This document shows positions 7,780 through 15,839 of a stretch of DNA of 64,000 bases, piece after piece. The notes beneath the pieces were generated by a model, which was not told the DNA's origin, did not search any database, and was given only the letters and a program-made list of their open reading frames with translations. Origin of the DNA: CAVTBT01 sp963733065. GTDB taxonomy: Bacteria; Actinomycetota; Thermoleophilia; Gaiellales; Gaiellaceae. Where the stretch lies: NCBI GenBank assembly GCA_963733065.1, contig CAVTBT010000001.1, positions 186,001 to 250,000 of the forward strand, in the 5' to 3' direction. Both the position numbers and the translations under genes were made by a program. Within the stretch, counting starts at the first letter, position 1. Each line of letters starts with the position of its first letter.

Positions 7780-9570
7780 ATGACGACGACGCAGCAGCTC
7801 ACCGGTGCGGAAGAGGTCGCCTGGGATCTCTCCGATCTCTACGACAGCCCGGACGATCCGCGGCTCCAGGGCGAGCTCGACGACGCCAAGACCGCGACCG
7901 AGGCCTTCCGCGAGCGCTACCGCGGCAAGGTCGCGGAGCTCGACGCCGCTGCGCTCGCCGAGGCCGTCGAGGAGCGCGAGCGCATCGAGTCCATGGTCGA
8001 CCGCGTCATGACGTTCGCGCAGCTCCGCTTCTCCACGAACATGGCCGACCCGCCTCGTGGCGCGCTCGTGCAGCGGATCCAGGAGGCATACGCAGCGCTC
8101 TCGACCGAGCTGCTCTTCTTCGGCCTCGAGTGGGCGGAGGCCGACGACGAGCGGGCGACCGAGCTGCTCGCCGACCCCGCGGTCGAGCGCTACCGCCACT
8201 GGCTCGAGGCGCTGCGCCGCTACCGGCCGCACCTGCTGACCGAGCCGGAGGAGCGGATCATGACCGAGAAGTCGGTCTCCGGCTCGTCGGCGTGGTCTCG
8301 GCTGTACTCGGAGCTGCTCGCCGGGCTCCGCGTCGAGCTCGACGGCGAGGAGCAGTCGATGGAGGTCGCGCTGTCCAGGCTCCAGGACGCGGACCGGGAT
8401 GTCCGCCGTGCAGCGGCCGAGGCGATCACGGACGGCCTGCAGCCGGGTCTCCGCACCCGGACCTTCGTCTTCAACTCGGTCCTGCTCGACAAGGCGATCG
8501 ACGACCGCCTGCGCGACTACCCGACGTGGATCTCGTCGCGGAACCTCGGCAACGAGGTCTCGGACGAGGCGGTGCAGGCGCTGGTCGACGCCGTCGTGTC
8601 CCGCTACGACGTGCCGCAGCGTTACTACCGGCTGAAGGCGCGGCTGCTCGGCCTCGACCGGCTCTCGCACTTCGACCGCGTCGCGCCGTTCTCGGAGGAG
8701 ACGAGCTTCACGAGCTGGGAGGAGGCGCGGCGGCTCTGCATCGAGGCCTACGGGGCGTTCGACGACCAGGCCGGCGAGATCGTCGACGGCTTCTTCGCGC
8801 AGAGCTGGATCGACGCGCCCGTGCGGCCGGACAAGGCCAACGGGGCGTTCTGCGCCACCACCGTGCCGGGCGTGCACCCGTACGTGCTCATGAACTACAC
8901 GGGTGACCGGCGCTCGATCCTGACGCTCGCCCACGAGCTCGGACACGGCCTGCACGGCGTGCTCGCCCAACCCCTCGGGCTCTTCAACGCCTCGACCCCG
9001 CTGACGATGGCCGAGACGGCGTCGGTCTTCGGCGAGTCGCTGATCTTCCGGTCGCTGATGCAGGCCGAGACGGATCCGCGCCGGCGCCTCGACCTGCTCG
9101 CGGGTCGCATCGAGGACGCGATCGCCACGATCTGGCGTCAGATCGCGATGAACCGCTTCGAGCACGCGGTGCACACCGGCCGCCGCGAGGGCGGCGAGCT
9201 CTCCCCGGACGGCATCTCCGAGTCGTGGCTCGAGTCGCAGCACCAGCTCTTCGCCGATTCCGTCGACACGACGGGCTACGACGCGTGGTGGAGCTACGTG
9301 CCGCACTTCGCCTCGGTGCCCGGCTACGTCTACGCGTACGCGTACGGCTACCTCTTCTCGCTCGCGATCTACCGGCGCTACGAGCAGGAGGGCGACTCGA
9401 TGGTCGGCCCCTACTTCGAGCTGCTGCGCAAGGGCGGCTCGGACGCCCCGGAGCGGCTGGCGGAGATCGTCGGCCTCGACCTCGCCGACCAGGCGATCTG
9501 GGCCGGCGGCATCGACGCGCTCGACGAGCTGCTCGGCGAGGCGGAGGCGCTCGCCGACGAGGCGCTCTGA
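7780..9570 (+). CDS. pepF: Oligoendopeptidase F family, M3 zinc metallopeptidase
   Basis: Cytoplasmic zinc endopeptidase that cleaves oligopeptides; 596 residues, the usual size. The HExxH zinc motif is AHELGHGLHG with H385, followed by AETASVFGES, which holds the third zinc ligand Glu. C-terminal segments YAYAYGYLFSLAIYRRYEQE and the PepF-type ending also fit. The start ATG at 7780 has TAGCCT at 7766-7771, 8 nt upstream. The stop TGA at 9568-9570 overlaps the likely start of the downstream GNAT gene, suggesting co-translation. Confidence 0.95.
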   Translation: MTTTQQLTGAEEVAWDLSDLYDSPDDPRLQGELDDAKTATEAFRERYRGKVAELDAAALAEAVEERERIESMVDRVMTFAQLRFSTNMADPPRGALVQRIQEAYAALSTELLFFGLEWAEADDERATELLADPAVERYRHWLEALRRYRPHLLTEPEERIMTEKSVSGSSAWSRLYSELLAGLRVELDGEEQSMEVALSRLQDADRDVRRAAAEAITDGLQPGLRTRTFVFNSVLLDKAIDDRLRDYPTWISSRNLGNEVSDEAVQALVDAVVSRYDVPQRYYRLKARLLGLDRLSHFDRVAPFSEETSFTSWEEARRLCIEAYGAFDDQAGEIVDGFFAQSWIDAPVRPDKANGAFCATTVPGVHPYVLMNYTGDRRSILTLAHELGHGLHGVLAQPLGLFNASTPLTMAETASVFGESLIFRSLMQAETDPRRRLDLLAGRIEDAIATIWRQIAMNRFEHAVHTGRREGGELSPDGISESWLESQHQLFADSVDTTGYDAWWSYVPHFASVPGYVYAYAYGYLFSLAIYRRYEQEGDSMVGPYFELLRKGGSDAPERLAEIVGLDLADQAIWAGGIDALDELLGEAEALADEAL

Positions 9571-10445
9571 TCCGAGCGCGGCCGTTCCGCGGGACCGACG
9601 ACCTCGCGAGCATCCACGCCGTGCAGTCGGCCGTGCTCCGACGGCGGCCGCTCGGCGGAGCGCCGACCCCCGGTGACGTCACGTGGTGGCTGCACCAGCA
9701 TCCGCCGGACGATGCGACCCCCAAGCTGGTCGTCGTCTTCGAGGACGCGGGAGAGGTGGTCGCCTGGGCGGTGCTCTGGCTGCCGGTGACGCTGACCTAC
9801 GGCGTCCATCCGGATCGCGAGGACGCGCACGACGCCGTCCTCGACTGGTTCGAGGGCGCCGCCGACGGTGACGAGCCGCTCGACGTGGCGCTCCTCGCGG
9901 GCGACGTCGAGATGCGAGGGGCCGCCGAGCGGCGCGGCTACCGCCTCGCCGAGGACGAGGGCTTCCTGCACCACATGGCCATCGACCTGGCGGACGAGCC
10001 GGCAGTCGCGGTCGTGCCGGACGGCTATCGACTCGCGCACGTCGGCGAGGAGACGCTCGCGTCTCGGGTCGAAGCGCACCGCGACGCGTTCGACCCGTCG
10101 CGCGTCACGGTCGAGAGCTACCGCACCGTGACGCGGACGCCGCCCTATCGCGCCGAGCTCGACGTCGTGGCGCTGGCGCCCGACGGCTCCGTCGCCGCCT
10201 ATGCGCTCGCCTGGCTCGACGAGGCGAGCGGCGTCGGCGAGCTCGAGCCGGTCGGCACCCGTTCGGCACACCGCCGGCGCGGCCTGGGCCGTGCGGTGTG
10301 CCGCGAGGCGCTCCGTCGGCTGCGGGCGCTCGGTGCGGCGCACGGGCTCGTCTACTCCGTCGACGGAGAGCCCTCGACGGCGCTGTACGAGGCCGTCGGC
10401 TTTCGCACCATCGACCGGCAGGTGCAGCTTCGGCGTGGGCGCTAG
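9567..10445 (+). CDS. GNAT family N-acetyltransferase with two GNAT domains
   Basis: Protein of about 292 residues with a degenerate N-terminal GNAT half and a clear C-terminal acetyl-CoA-binding half: ELEPVGTRSAHRRRGLGRAV (acetyl-CoA loop RRRGLG), then CREALRRLRALGAAHGLVYS and ALYEAVGFRTID. The acceptor is unknown. No ATG or GTG fits the expected N-terminus IRARPFRGTDD; the frame is open back to CTG at 9567, which overlaps the pepF stop as CTGA, the same arrangement as the ATGA and GTGA overlaps elsewhere. GAGG at 9559-9562 is a plausible ribosome binding site. The stop shares CTAG (10442-10445) with the convergent ASCH gene. Confidence 0.82.
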   Translation: MIRARPFRGTDDLASIHAVQSAVLRRRPLGGAPTPGDVTWWLHQHPPDDATPKLVVVFEDAGEVVAWAVLWLPVTLTYGVHPDREDAHDAVLDWFEGAADGDEPLDVALLAGDVEMRGAAERRGYRLAEDEGFLHHMAIDLADEPAVAVVPDGYRLAHVGEETLASRVEAHRDAFDPSRVTVESYRTVTRTPPYRAELDVVALAPDGSVAAYALAWLDEASGVGELEPVGTRSAHRRRGLGRAVCREALRRLRALGAAHGLVYSVDGEPSTALYEAVGFRTIDRQVQLRRGR

Positions 10446-10858
10446 CGGGGCTCGGGGAAGATCTCGACGACCCGGAAGCGGTCGCAGACGACGAGGGTGT
10501 CGTCCGTGATCGGCTCCGCCCGGTAGCCGCCCCAGAAGCGCTCGTGGGCCGCGCGCCAGTCGGCGACGGACTCGAAGCCTTCGCCCTCGTCGTGCGCGAA
10601 CGCCTCGTCGACGTCGCCCGCACGCACGATGCGGACGTCGACCGACTCGAGCACCGCGACGCCCCGGCCGTCCGAATCGACGAGCACGGAGCGGTCCCCC
10701 GGCCTGGGGACGGGCTCGCCGTCCTCCTCGTACTCGGCGAGCAGCCCCGCACCGGCGGTCTTCACGCCCTGCAGGATCAGCGCCACGAGCCGGTCGCGCA
10801 GCTTGCCCGGGAAGGCGAATTGCGCAAGAGGCAGGCCGTTGATCTCGTCTCGCTTCAA
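10442..10858 (-). CDS. ASCH domain-containing protein
   Basis: Small cytoplasmic protein of 138 residues with a PUA-like ASCH fold. Typical segments are FAFPGKLRDRLVALILQGVKTA, PRPGDRSVLVDSDGRGVAVLE, VDVRIVRAGDVDEAFAHDEGEG and WRAAHERFW. ASCH proteins bind RNA or act on nucleoside derivatives; the precise role is not known. The start is TTG at 10858. The gene is divergent from the substrate-binding protein at 10957. Confidence 0.88.
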   Translation of the reverse strand: MKRDEINGLPLAQFAFPGKLRDRLVALILQGVKTAGAGLLAEYEEDGEPVPRPGDRSVLVDSDGRGVAVLESVDVRIVRAGDVDEAFAHDEGEGFESVADWRAAHERFWGGYRAEPITDDTLVVCDRFRVVEIFPEPR

Positions 10859-10956
10859 AGTTGTAAAGACCGTTTTTCGGAGTTCTATTTCCGGTTAGCG
10901 GCAGGTAATCTTGCATCCGCTCGGGCATCCGGGTCCCATCCTGCAAAGGAGCATGC

Positions 10957-12234
10957 ATGCGACGGTTGTCTCTTCTCGGGCTTGCGCTGCTCGGTGCGCT
11001 GGCGCTGAGCATCCCGGGAGCGTTCGCAAAGTCGGACGCGAAGGCCGGCGGCGCGCCCACGCCGGGCGTGACGTCAAAGGCGATCAAGATCGGCGGCACC
11101 TTCCCGTTGTCCGGGCCCGCCTCGCTCTACGGCACGATCCCGGCCGCGATGAAGGCGTACTTCAGCCACGTCAACGCGACGAAAGGACCGGACGGGAAGC
11201 GTGGCGTCGGCGGCAGGCAGATCCAATGGGTCTACTACGACGACGCCTACAACCCGGCGCAGAGCGTCCAGCTGACGCGCAGGCTCGTGCAGCAAGACCG
11301 CGTCTTCGCGGTCATGGGCTCGCTCGGTACCGAAGTCAATCTCGCCATCCGACCGTTTCTGAACGGCGCAAAGGTGCCACACCTGTTCCCCGCTTCGGGC
11401 GCCGAGACGTTCGCCCGCGATTGGAAGAAGTACCCGTGGACGAACGCCTGGTTCCCGGACTACGTCAGCGAAGGGCTGATCTACGGGCGTCATATCCGGG
11501 CGAACAGCCCGGAGGCGAAGATCGGCGTCCTGTATCAGAACGACGACTATGGCAAAGACATGGTCTACGGCCTGAAGGTCGGGCTCGGCAGGTCGAAGAG
11601 CAACATCGTCTCCGAGCAGCCCTTCGACGTGACGTCCACCGATCCCCGATCCCAGGTCGCGCGGCTCCGCGGATCGGGCGCCACCATCTGGGTGATCATC
11701 CTGACGCCACGGGCGACGATCCAGTCCTACGCAATCGCCCGCGCCCTCGGCTGGAGGCCGACCCAGATCTACACGAACCAGGTCTCGGGAACGGACACGT
11801 TCCTGACGACGGCGCGGGCTTCGGGGGCCGGTGATCTGGTCGACGGCACGATCAGCATCCAGTACCTGAAGGATCCGGCGAGCCCAGCGTGGGCAAATGA
11901 CTCCGCGATCAAGCAGTACCAGAGCGTCATGTCGAAGTACTTCCCGAACGGCTCCAACCCTGCGGTTCAGCGGAACGGCATCAACTACTACGGCGTCGCG
12001 GCCGCACACGCCATCGTCCAGCTGCTTCGCAAGGCGGGGCCGAACCCGACGCGCGACGGGATTCTCAAGGCAGCGCGCAGCTGGAACCAGGTCAACCCGT
12101 TCCTGCTGCCCAACAACCCGCAGCACACGACGGCGAAGAACCAGTTCCCGATCCGGGGCTTCCGGATGGTGCGGTTCAACAACGGGACGTTCGCGTACAT
12201 CTCGCCGATGATCTACCCCCGCGGGCAGACGTAG
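10957..12234 (+). CDS. ABC transporter substrate-binding protein, branched-chain amino acid type (LivK-like)
   Basis: Secreted ligand-binding protein of 425 residues with a Sec signal peptide (MRRLSLLGLALLGALALSIP, then AFA-KS). It has the type I periplasmic binding fold: IKIGGTFPLSGPASLYGTI, DDAYNPAQSVQLTRRLVQQD, and IGVLYQNDDYGKDMVYGLKVG. It is similar along its length to the binding protein at 34557 in the liv cluster, but no permease or ATPase gene is adjacent. The ribosome binding site AAAGGAG (10945-10951) precedes ATG 10957. A strong terminator follows at 12258, so it is a monocistronic unit. The ligand is unknown. Confidence 0.93.
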   Translation: MRRLSLLGLALLGALALSIPGAFAKSDAKAGGAPTPGVTSKAIKIGGTFPLSGPASLYGTIPAAMKAYFSHVNATKGPDGKRGVGGRQIQWVYYDDAYNPAQSVQLTRRLVQQDRVFAVMGSLGTEVNLAIRPFLNGAKVPHLFPASGAETFARDWKKYPWTNAWFPDYVSEGLIYGRHIRANSPEAKIGVLYQNDDYGKDMVYGLKVGLGRSKSNIVSEQPFDVTSTDPRSQVARLRGSGATIWVIILTPRATIQSYAIARALGWRPTQIYTNQVSGTDTFLTTARASGAGDLVDGTISIQYLKDPASPAWANDSAIKQYQSVMSKYFPNGSNPAVQRNGINYYGVAAAHAIVQLLRKAGPNPTRDGILKAARSWNQVNPFLLPNNPQHTTAKNQFPIRGFRMVRFNNGTFAYISPMIYPRGQT

Positions 12235-12257
12235 GCCGCGGCGAGACAGGTTGAATG

Positions 12258-12290
12258 GACGGGGCCGGCGCGTGCCGGCCCCGTCGTTTC
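12258..12290 (+). terminator. Rho-independent-type terminator after the binding-protein gene
   Basis: A 12-bp perfect stem GACGGGGCCGGC (12258-12269) pairs with GCCGGCCCCGTC (12274-12285) around a GCGT loop. It is followed by GTTTCTT. It separates the substrate-binding protein gene from the thiolase gene. Confidence 0.85.
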
Positions 12291-12311
12291 TTCGAGGGAG
12301 GTGGGGGTTCG

Positions 12312-13472
12312 GTGCCCGAAGCCGTGATCGTCGCCGCGTCGCGCACGCCCATCGGGCGGGCCGCCAAGGGATCGCTCGCCGACGTGCGGCCGGACGACCT
12401 GCTCGCGTTCGCGATCGACGACGTCCTCTCGAAGGCGCCCGAGGTGCCCCGGGAGTCAGTGGTCGACGTGATGGTCGGCTGCGGCTTCCCCGAGGCGAAG
12501 CAGGGGATGAACCTCGCTCGGCGGGCGGTGCTGCTGGCCGGGTTGCCCGACTCCGTGCCGGGCACGACCGTCAACCGCTTCTGCGCATCGTCGCTGCAGA
12601 CCGTGCGGATGGCCTTCCACGCCGTGCGCGCCGGCGAGGGCGACTGCTTCGTCGCTGCGGGTGTCGAGTCCATCTCGCAGGTCTCGGGCTATCCGAAGAG
12701 CGACGAGGAGCTCCATCCGCGGCTCTTCGGCGAGGGGGCGGTCGCGAACGTCTACATCCCGATGGGGCTCACGGCCGAGAACGTCGCCGAACGCTGGGAC
12801 GTCTCGCGCGAGGACATGGACGCGTTCGCGCAGCGCTCGCAGGAGCGGGCGGTCGCGGCGCAGTCCTCCGGGTTCTCCGACCGCGAGCTGACGCCGTACA
12901 CGAAGGACGACGGCACGATCGTGGCGGCGGACGACGGCCCGCGCGCCTCGTCGACGCTCGAGAAGCTCTCGACGCTCGAGCCGGCGTTCGTGCCCGGCGG
13001 CAAGGTGACGGCCGGCAATGCGTGCCCGCTGAACGACGGGGCCGCAGCCGTGCTCGTCCTGTCGGAATCGCGGGCGCAGGAGCTCGGCGTGACGCCGCGG
13101 GCGCGGATCATCGCGTCGTCGGTGTCCGGCGTCGACCCGGAGATCATGGGCGTGGGGCCGATCGAGGCCGTGCGCCGTGTGCTGTCGCAGGCGGGGATGA
13201 CGATCGACGACGTGGACGTCGTCGAGCTCAACGAGGCGTTCGCGGCCCAGGTGCTGCCGGTCTGCCGCGAGCTCGGCATCGACCCGTTCGGCGAGCAGCT
13301 CAATCCGCATGGCGGCGCGATCGCGCTCGGACACCCGTACGGCATGACCGGCGCGCGGATCATGAACACGCTGCTGAACGACCTCGACACGCTCGACGCC
13401 ACGATCGGGCTCGAGACGATGTGCGTTGGCGGCGGGCAGGGCATGGCGATGCTCGTCGAGCGCCTGAACTAA
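12312..13472 (+). CDS. Thiolase family protein (acetyl-CoA C-acyltransferase)
   Basis: Type II thiolase of 386 residues that condenses or cleaves acyl-CoA. The nucleophile is C91 in VNRFCASSLQ. The other catalytic motifs are ELNEAFAAQ, GGAIALGHPYGMTGAR (His) and CVGGGQGMAM (second Cys). The N-terminus PEAVIVAASRTPIGRAAKG matches the family when started at GTG 12312. This start has GGAGGTGG upstream (about 12297-12304); the upstream in-frame ATG at 12255 falls inside the terminator and is rejected. It probably serves the beta-oxidation genes of this region. Confidence 0.95.
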   Translation: MPEAVIVAASRTPIGRAAKGSLADVRPDDLLAFAIDDVLSKAPEVPRESVVDVMVGCGFPEAKQGMNLARRAVLLAGLPDSVPGTTVNRFCASSLQTVRMAFHAVRAGEGDCFVAAGVESISQVSGYPKSDEELHPRLFGEGAVANVYIPMGLTAENVAERWDVSREDMDAFAQRSQERAVAAQSSGFSDRELTPYTKDDGTIVAADDGPRASSTLEKLSTLEPAFVPGGKVTAGNACPLNDGAAAVLVLSESRAQELGVTPRARIIASSVSGVDPEIMGVGPIEAVRRVLSQAGMTIDDVDVVELNEAFAAQVLPVCRELGIDPFGEQLNPHGGAIALGHPYGMTGARIMNTLLNDLDTLDATIGLETMCVGGGQGMAMLVERLN

Positions 13473-13500
13473 CGACGCGGCCGTTCGAGCCACGTCCGCC

Positions 13501-13561
13501 CGTTGCGCACCGCGAACGGGGACAGTCCCCGTTGCGAGAGCGCAACGCCCGGACGCGTCCG
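13501..13561. repeat. Nested palindromic repeat, copy A
   Basis: The unit consists of an outer inverted pair CGTTGCG (13501-13507) and CGCAACG (13541-13547), an inner palindrome AACGGGGACAGTCCCCGTT (13515-13533), and a trailing perfect palindrome CGGACGCGTCCG (13550-13561). It lies between the convergent thiolase and HTH genes. Copy B is at 13918-13978 in the same orientation. Confidence 0.85.
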
Positions 13562-13576
13562 TTTGGGGGCCGTCTC

Positions 13577-13852
13577 TCAGAGCCAGGCGTCGGGCTCGTC
13601 TCGCTCGGCGCGACGCGCCCGCCGCCGCGCGGCGGTCGGGTCGTGCGCCGCATGGCGGCGGTAGACGCCGGTCTTCGAGAGCCCGAGCGCTGCTGCGATC
13701 TCGGCCCAGGAGTAGGCGGCGCTCCTGAGCTCGTCGACGAGCGACGCCTCCAGCCGGTCCAGCTCCGGCCGGAGAGCAGCGAGTTCCCGCAACGCGAGCA
13801 GATGCGGATTGCCGGGCCATTCGTCGTCGTCCCAGTCGGCGCCAGCGGTCAC
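13577..13852 (-). CDS. Small helix-turn-helix domain protein
   Basis: About 91 residues. It has an acidic N-terminus (TAGADWDDDEWPGNP), a helical segment LLALRELAALRPELDRLEAS, then a helix-turn-helix SWAEIAAALGLSKTGVYRRH and a basic, Arg-rich tail. It resembles small actinobacterial HTH proteins of unknown target. GTG at 13852 is the likely start; no convincing ribosome binding site is seen. It is flanked on both sides by direct copies of a nested palindromic repeat, which may be its binding sites or part of a mobile unit. Confidence 0.72.
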   Translation of the reverse strand: MTAGADWDDDEWPGNPHLLALRELAALRPELDRLEASLVDELRSAAYSWAEIAAALGLSKTGVYRRHAAHDPTAARRRARRAERDEPDAWL

Positions 13853-13917
13853 GACGCGAGCGTGACGAGCGCCCGACGGTGCGACAAGTGGCCGGAACGG
13901 CCGTGTCCGCGCCGACT

Positions 13918-13978
13918 CGTTGCGAGTTGCGAACGGGGACAGTCCCCGTTCGCCCGGCGCAACGAACGGACGCGTCCG
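13918..13978. repeat. Nested palindromic repeat, copy B
   Basis: This copy has the same architecture as copy A: outer pair CGTTGCG (13918-13924) and CGCAACG (13958-13964), inner palindrome AACGGGGACAGTCCCCGTT (13932-13950), and CGGACGCGTCCG (13967-13978). The palindromic parts are identical to copy A while the linkers differ, which points to selection on the palindromes. It lies upstream of the HTH gene and downstream of the nucleotidyltransferase gene. Confidence 0.85.
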
Positions 13979-14000
13979 GCCCGGCCCTGCCACGCTCAGC

Positions 14001-14723
14001 TCACGCCGCGGCCGGCAGGGCGTGCGCCTGCGCGAACGCCGCCGCGGCGTCCCGCGACAGCTCGGCGCCCGGCTCGCCCCGGCGAAGCGCCAGCGCCGCG
14101 CGCGCGACGTCCGGGTCGGGCAGCCTCCGGACCGCCCACTCGCCGGCGTCCGTCTTCGACGACCAGACGCCCTCGTCGAGGAAGCGGCGCGTCCGGCACG
14201 CCGTGAGCACGAGGTTGTCCGCCGCGGGGTCGTTCTCCAGGAACCAAGCAAGCGCCTCGCGGGCCGCGGCCACGAGCTCCCCGTGCGGCGCGACCGGCAG
14301 CAGCTCGGACGCCGGCGGCCCCACGAGCACCACCGAGCTCGCCCGTGCGATCGCCAGGTCGAGCACGAACCAGAACGACGGCTCCAGCGCCGGGTCGAAG
14401 CCGGCGTGCAGCGGCTCTCCCGCTCCGGTGTTGAGATTGACCTCGAAGGCCGGTGCCAGCTCGCGGGCGTACACGACGAGCTCGAGCTTCCGCGCCGGGC
14501 AGGGCAGCGCCTCGTGGCGGCAGGCTGCGACGACCGCCTCCTTCTCGTCGCGTTCGAGCTCCCGCCGGGACACCGCCGCCACGTCGATGTCGCTCCGTCC
14601 CGGCTGGTAGCCGCCGAGCGCCAGCGAGCCGATCAGGTACGCGCCGGCGAGATCCGATCCGAGCAGACCGCGCAGCCGCTCGACGAGCTCGCCGACGTAG
14701 GCCCGCGCGGCGTCCTCGCTCAC
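14001..14723 (-). CDS. Nucleotidyltransferase domain protein (aminoglycoside adenylyltransferase-like)
   Basis: Protein of 240 residues with the polymerase-beta-type nucleotidyltransferase motif AYLIGSLALGGYQPGRSDID (GS then DxD). A C-terminal helical region (FLENDPAADNLVLTACRTRR) resembles the DUF4111 part of ANT(3'')/(9)-type enzymes. A resistance role is possible but unproven; many actinobacterial homologues are uncharacterised. GTG at 14723 overlaps the stop of the upstream SnoaL-like gene (GTGA), so it is the last gene of a four-gene operon. Confidence 0.85.
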   Translation of the reverse strand: MSEDAARAYVGELVERLRGLLGSDLAGAYLIGSLALGGYQPGRSDIDVAAVSRRELERDEKEAVVAACRHEALPCPARKLELVVYARELAPAFEVNLNTGAGEPLHAGFDPALEPSFWFVLDLAIARASSVVLVGPPASELLPVAPHGELVAAAREALAWFLENDPAADNLVLTACRTRRFLDEGVWSSKTDAGEWAVRRLPDPDVARAALALRRGEPGAELSRDAAAAFAQAHALPAAA

Positions 14724-15166
14724 TCCAGACGCAGATCCGAGTACACGATCTCGCCGCGGAACTTCCGCACGCCCGGATCCCACGGGAAGAAGATCGCGTT
14801 CCGCCACGTCAGCCGCTCGCCGGTCGGCTCGTACTGCAGCCACCGCGCCTCGTGCGTCGCCGTGACCTCCGCCTCCTCGCACACGCCCTGCGGCCCGATG
14901 ACGATCGACGTGAGGTCGAAGTGGATGTCCGGGAAGGCGGTCAGGAGCTCCGTGTAGAACCGCGCCGCGCCCTCGTGCCCTTCCCAGCGCGCGCCCTCGA
15001 GCCCCCGTACCTCGTAGACGCAGTCCTCGGTCAGCGTCGAGATGAGCCCCGGGAGATCTCGGTTGTCCTCGGCGATCGAGTGCGTCTTCCAGAGCTCGCG
15101 GATCTCCGCGTACTCGTCGACGTCGACCGGCCGACGCAGGAGCTCGAGGATCGCTTCGCTCGCCAA
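14720..15166 (-). CDS. SnoaL-like / nuclear transport factor 2 family protein
   Basis: Protein of 148 residues with an NTF2-like cone fold: EIRELWKTHSIAEDNRDLPG, LTEDCVYEVRGLEGARWEGH, GAARFYTELLTAFPDIHFDL, and a C-terminal strand pair. Such proteins act as small isomerases, hydrolases or binding proteins; the substrate cannot be told. Start TTG at 15166 is 1 nt after the stop of the upstream phosphatase gene. No other start codon is in frame before an upstream stop. Confidence 0.85.
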   Translation of the reverse strand: MASEAILELLRRPVDVDEYAEIRELWKTHSIAEDNRDLPGLISTLTEDCVYEVRGLEGARWEGHEGAARFYTELLTAFPDIHFDLTSIVIGPQGVCEEAEVTATHEARWLQYEPTGERLTWRNAIFFPWDPGVRKFRGEIVYSDLRLE

Positions 15167-15167
15167 C

Positions 15168-15839
15168 TCACACCATCCTTTCGCGGTAGGGCAGGAACTC
15201 GTGCCAGTAGTGCTCCATCTGCGTGAGGCGGCTTGCGGCGTGCACGAGGTCGAGCGGCGCGAGGTTGACGGCCCGCACGATCCACTCGTCGCCGACGTCG
15301 AGCACGTTGATGCAGCCCGCGGCCTGCTCGAAGGCGCCGAGGAAGAGGCGCCGCCCGGTGAGCGCCCACGACAGGATCGCGCGGTTCACGCCGCCGTGCA
15401 GCACGGCGAGGGCCGTGTCCCAGCCGTCGTCGGCCAGGAGCCGCTCGAGCGCGGGGAGGACTCGGTCCCAGAGCTCGCCGACCGACTCGCCGCCCAGAAA
15501 CCGCGACTCGTCGGGCACGACGCCGCGAAACGCATGGACAAAGGCCGCTTCCAGCTCCTGTTCGGGGATGGCGCCGAGGTGTCCGCCGCGGATCTCCCGC
15601 AGGTCGCCCCACAGCTCGACCTCGCGCTCGGGCGCGACGATGCTCGCCGTCTCGACTGTGCGGGGCAGGTCGCTGGCGAGGACGCGGTCGAAGACGACCC
15701 CCTCGAGCGCCTCGGCCGCTGCCCGGGCCTGCCGCCGCCCCTCATCGTTCAGCGAGACGTCGTCGGGCGGCACCGGCCGGCCGTCGGCGCCGAAGTAGGA
15801 CACGGCGCCGTGCCGCATGAGGTAGAGGCGACGCCTCAC
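15168..15839 (-). CDS. Histidine phosphatase family protein
   Basis: Protein of 223 residues with the RHG motif LYLMRHGAVSYFG at the N-terminus (catalytic His9), the LNDEGRRQARAAAEAL segment, SDLPRTVETA, and the second catalytic His in LAVLHGGVNRAIL. It belongs to the phosphoglycerate mutase-like superfamily; the substrate is unknown. GTG at 15839 overlaps the upstream LLM gene stop (GTGA), showing translational coupling. Confidence 0.93.
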   Translation of the reverse strand: MRRRLYLMRHGAVSYFGADGRPVPPDDVSLNDEGRRQARAAAEALEGVVFDRVLASDLPRTVETASIVAPEREVELWGDLREIRGGHLGAIPEQELEAAFVHAFRGVVPDESRFLGGESVGELWDRVLPALERLLADDGWDTALAVLHGGVNRAILSWALTGRRLFLGAFEQAAGCINVLDVGDEWIVRAVNLAPLDLVHAASRLTQMEHYWHEFLPYRERMV

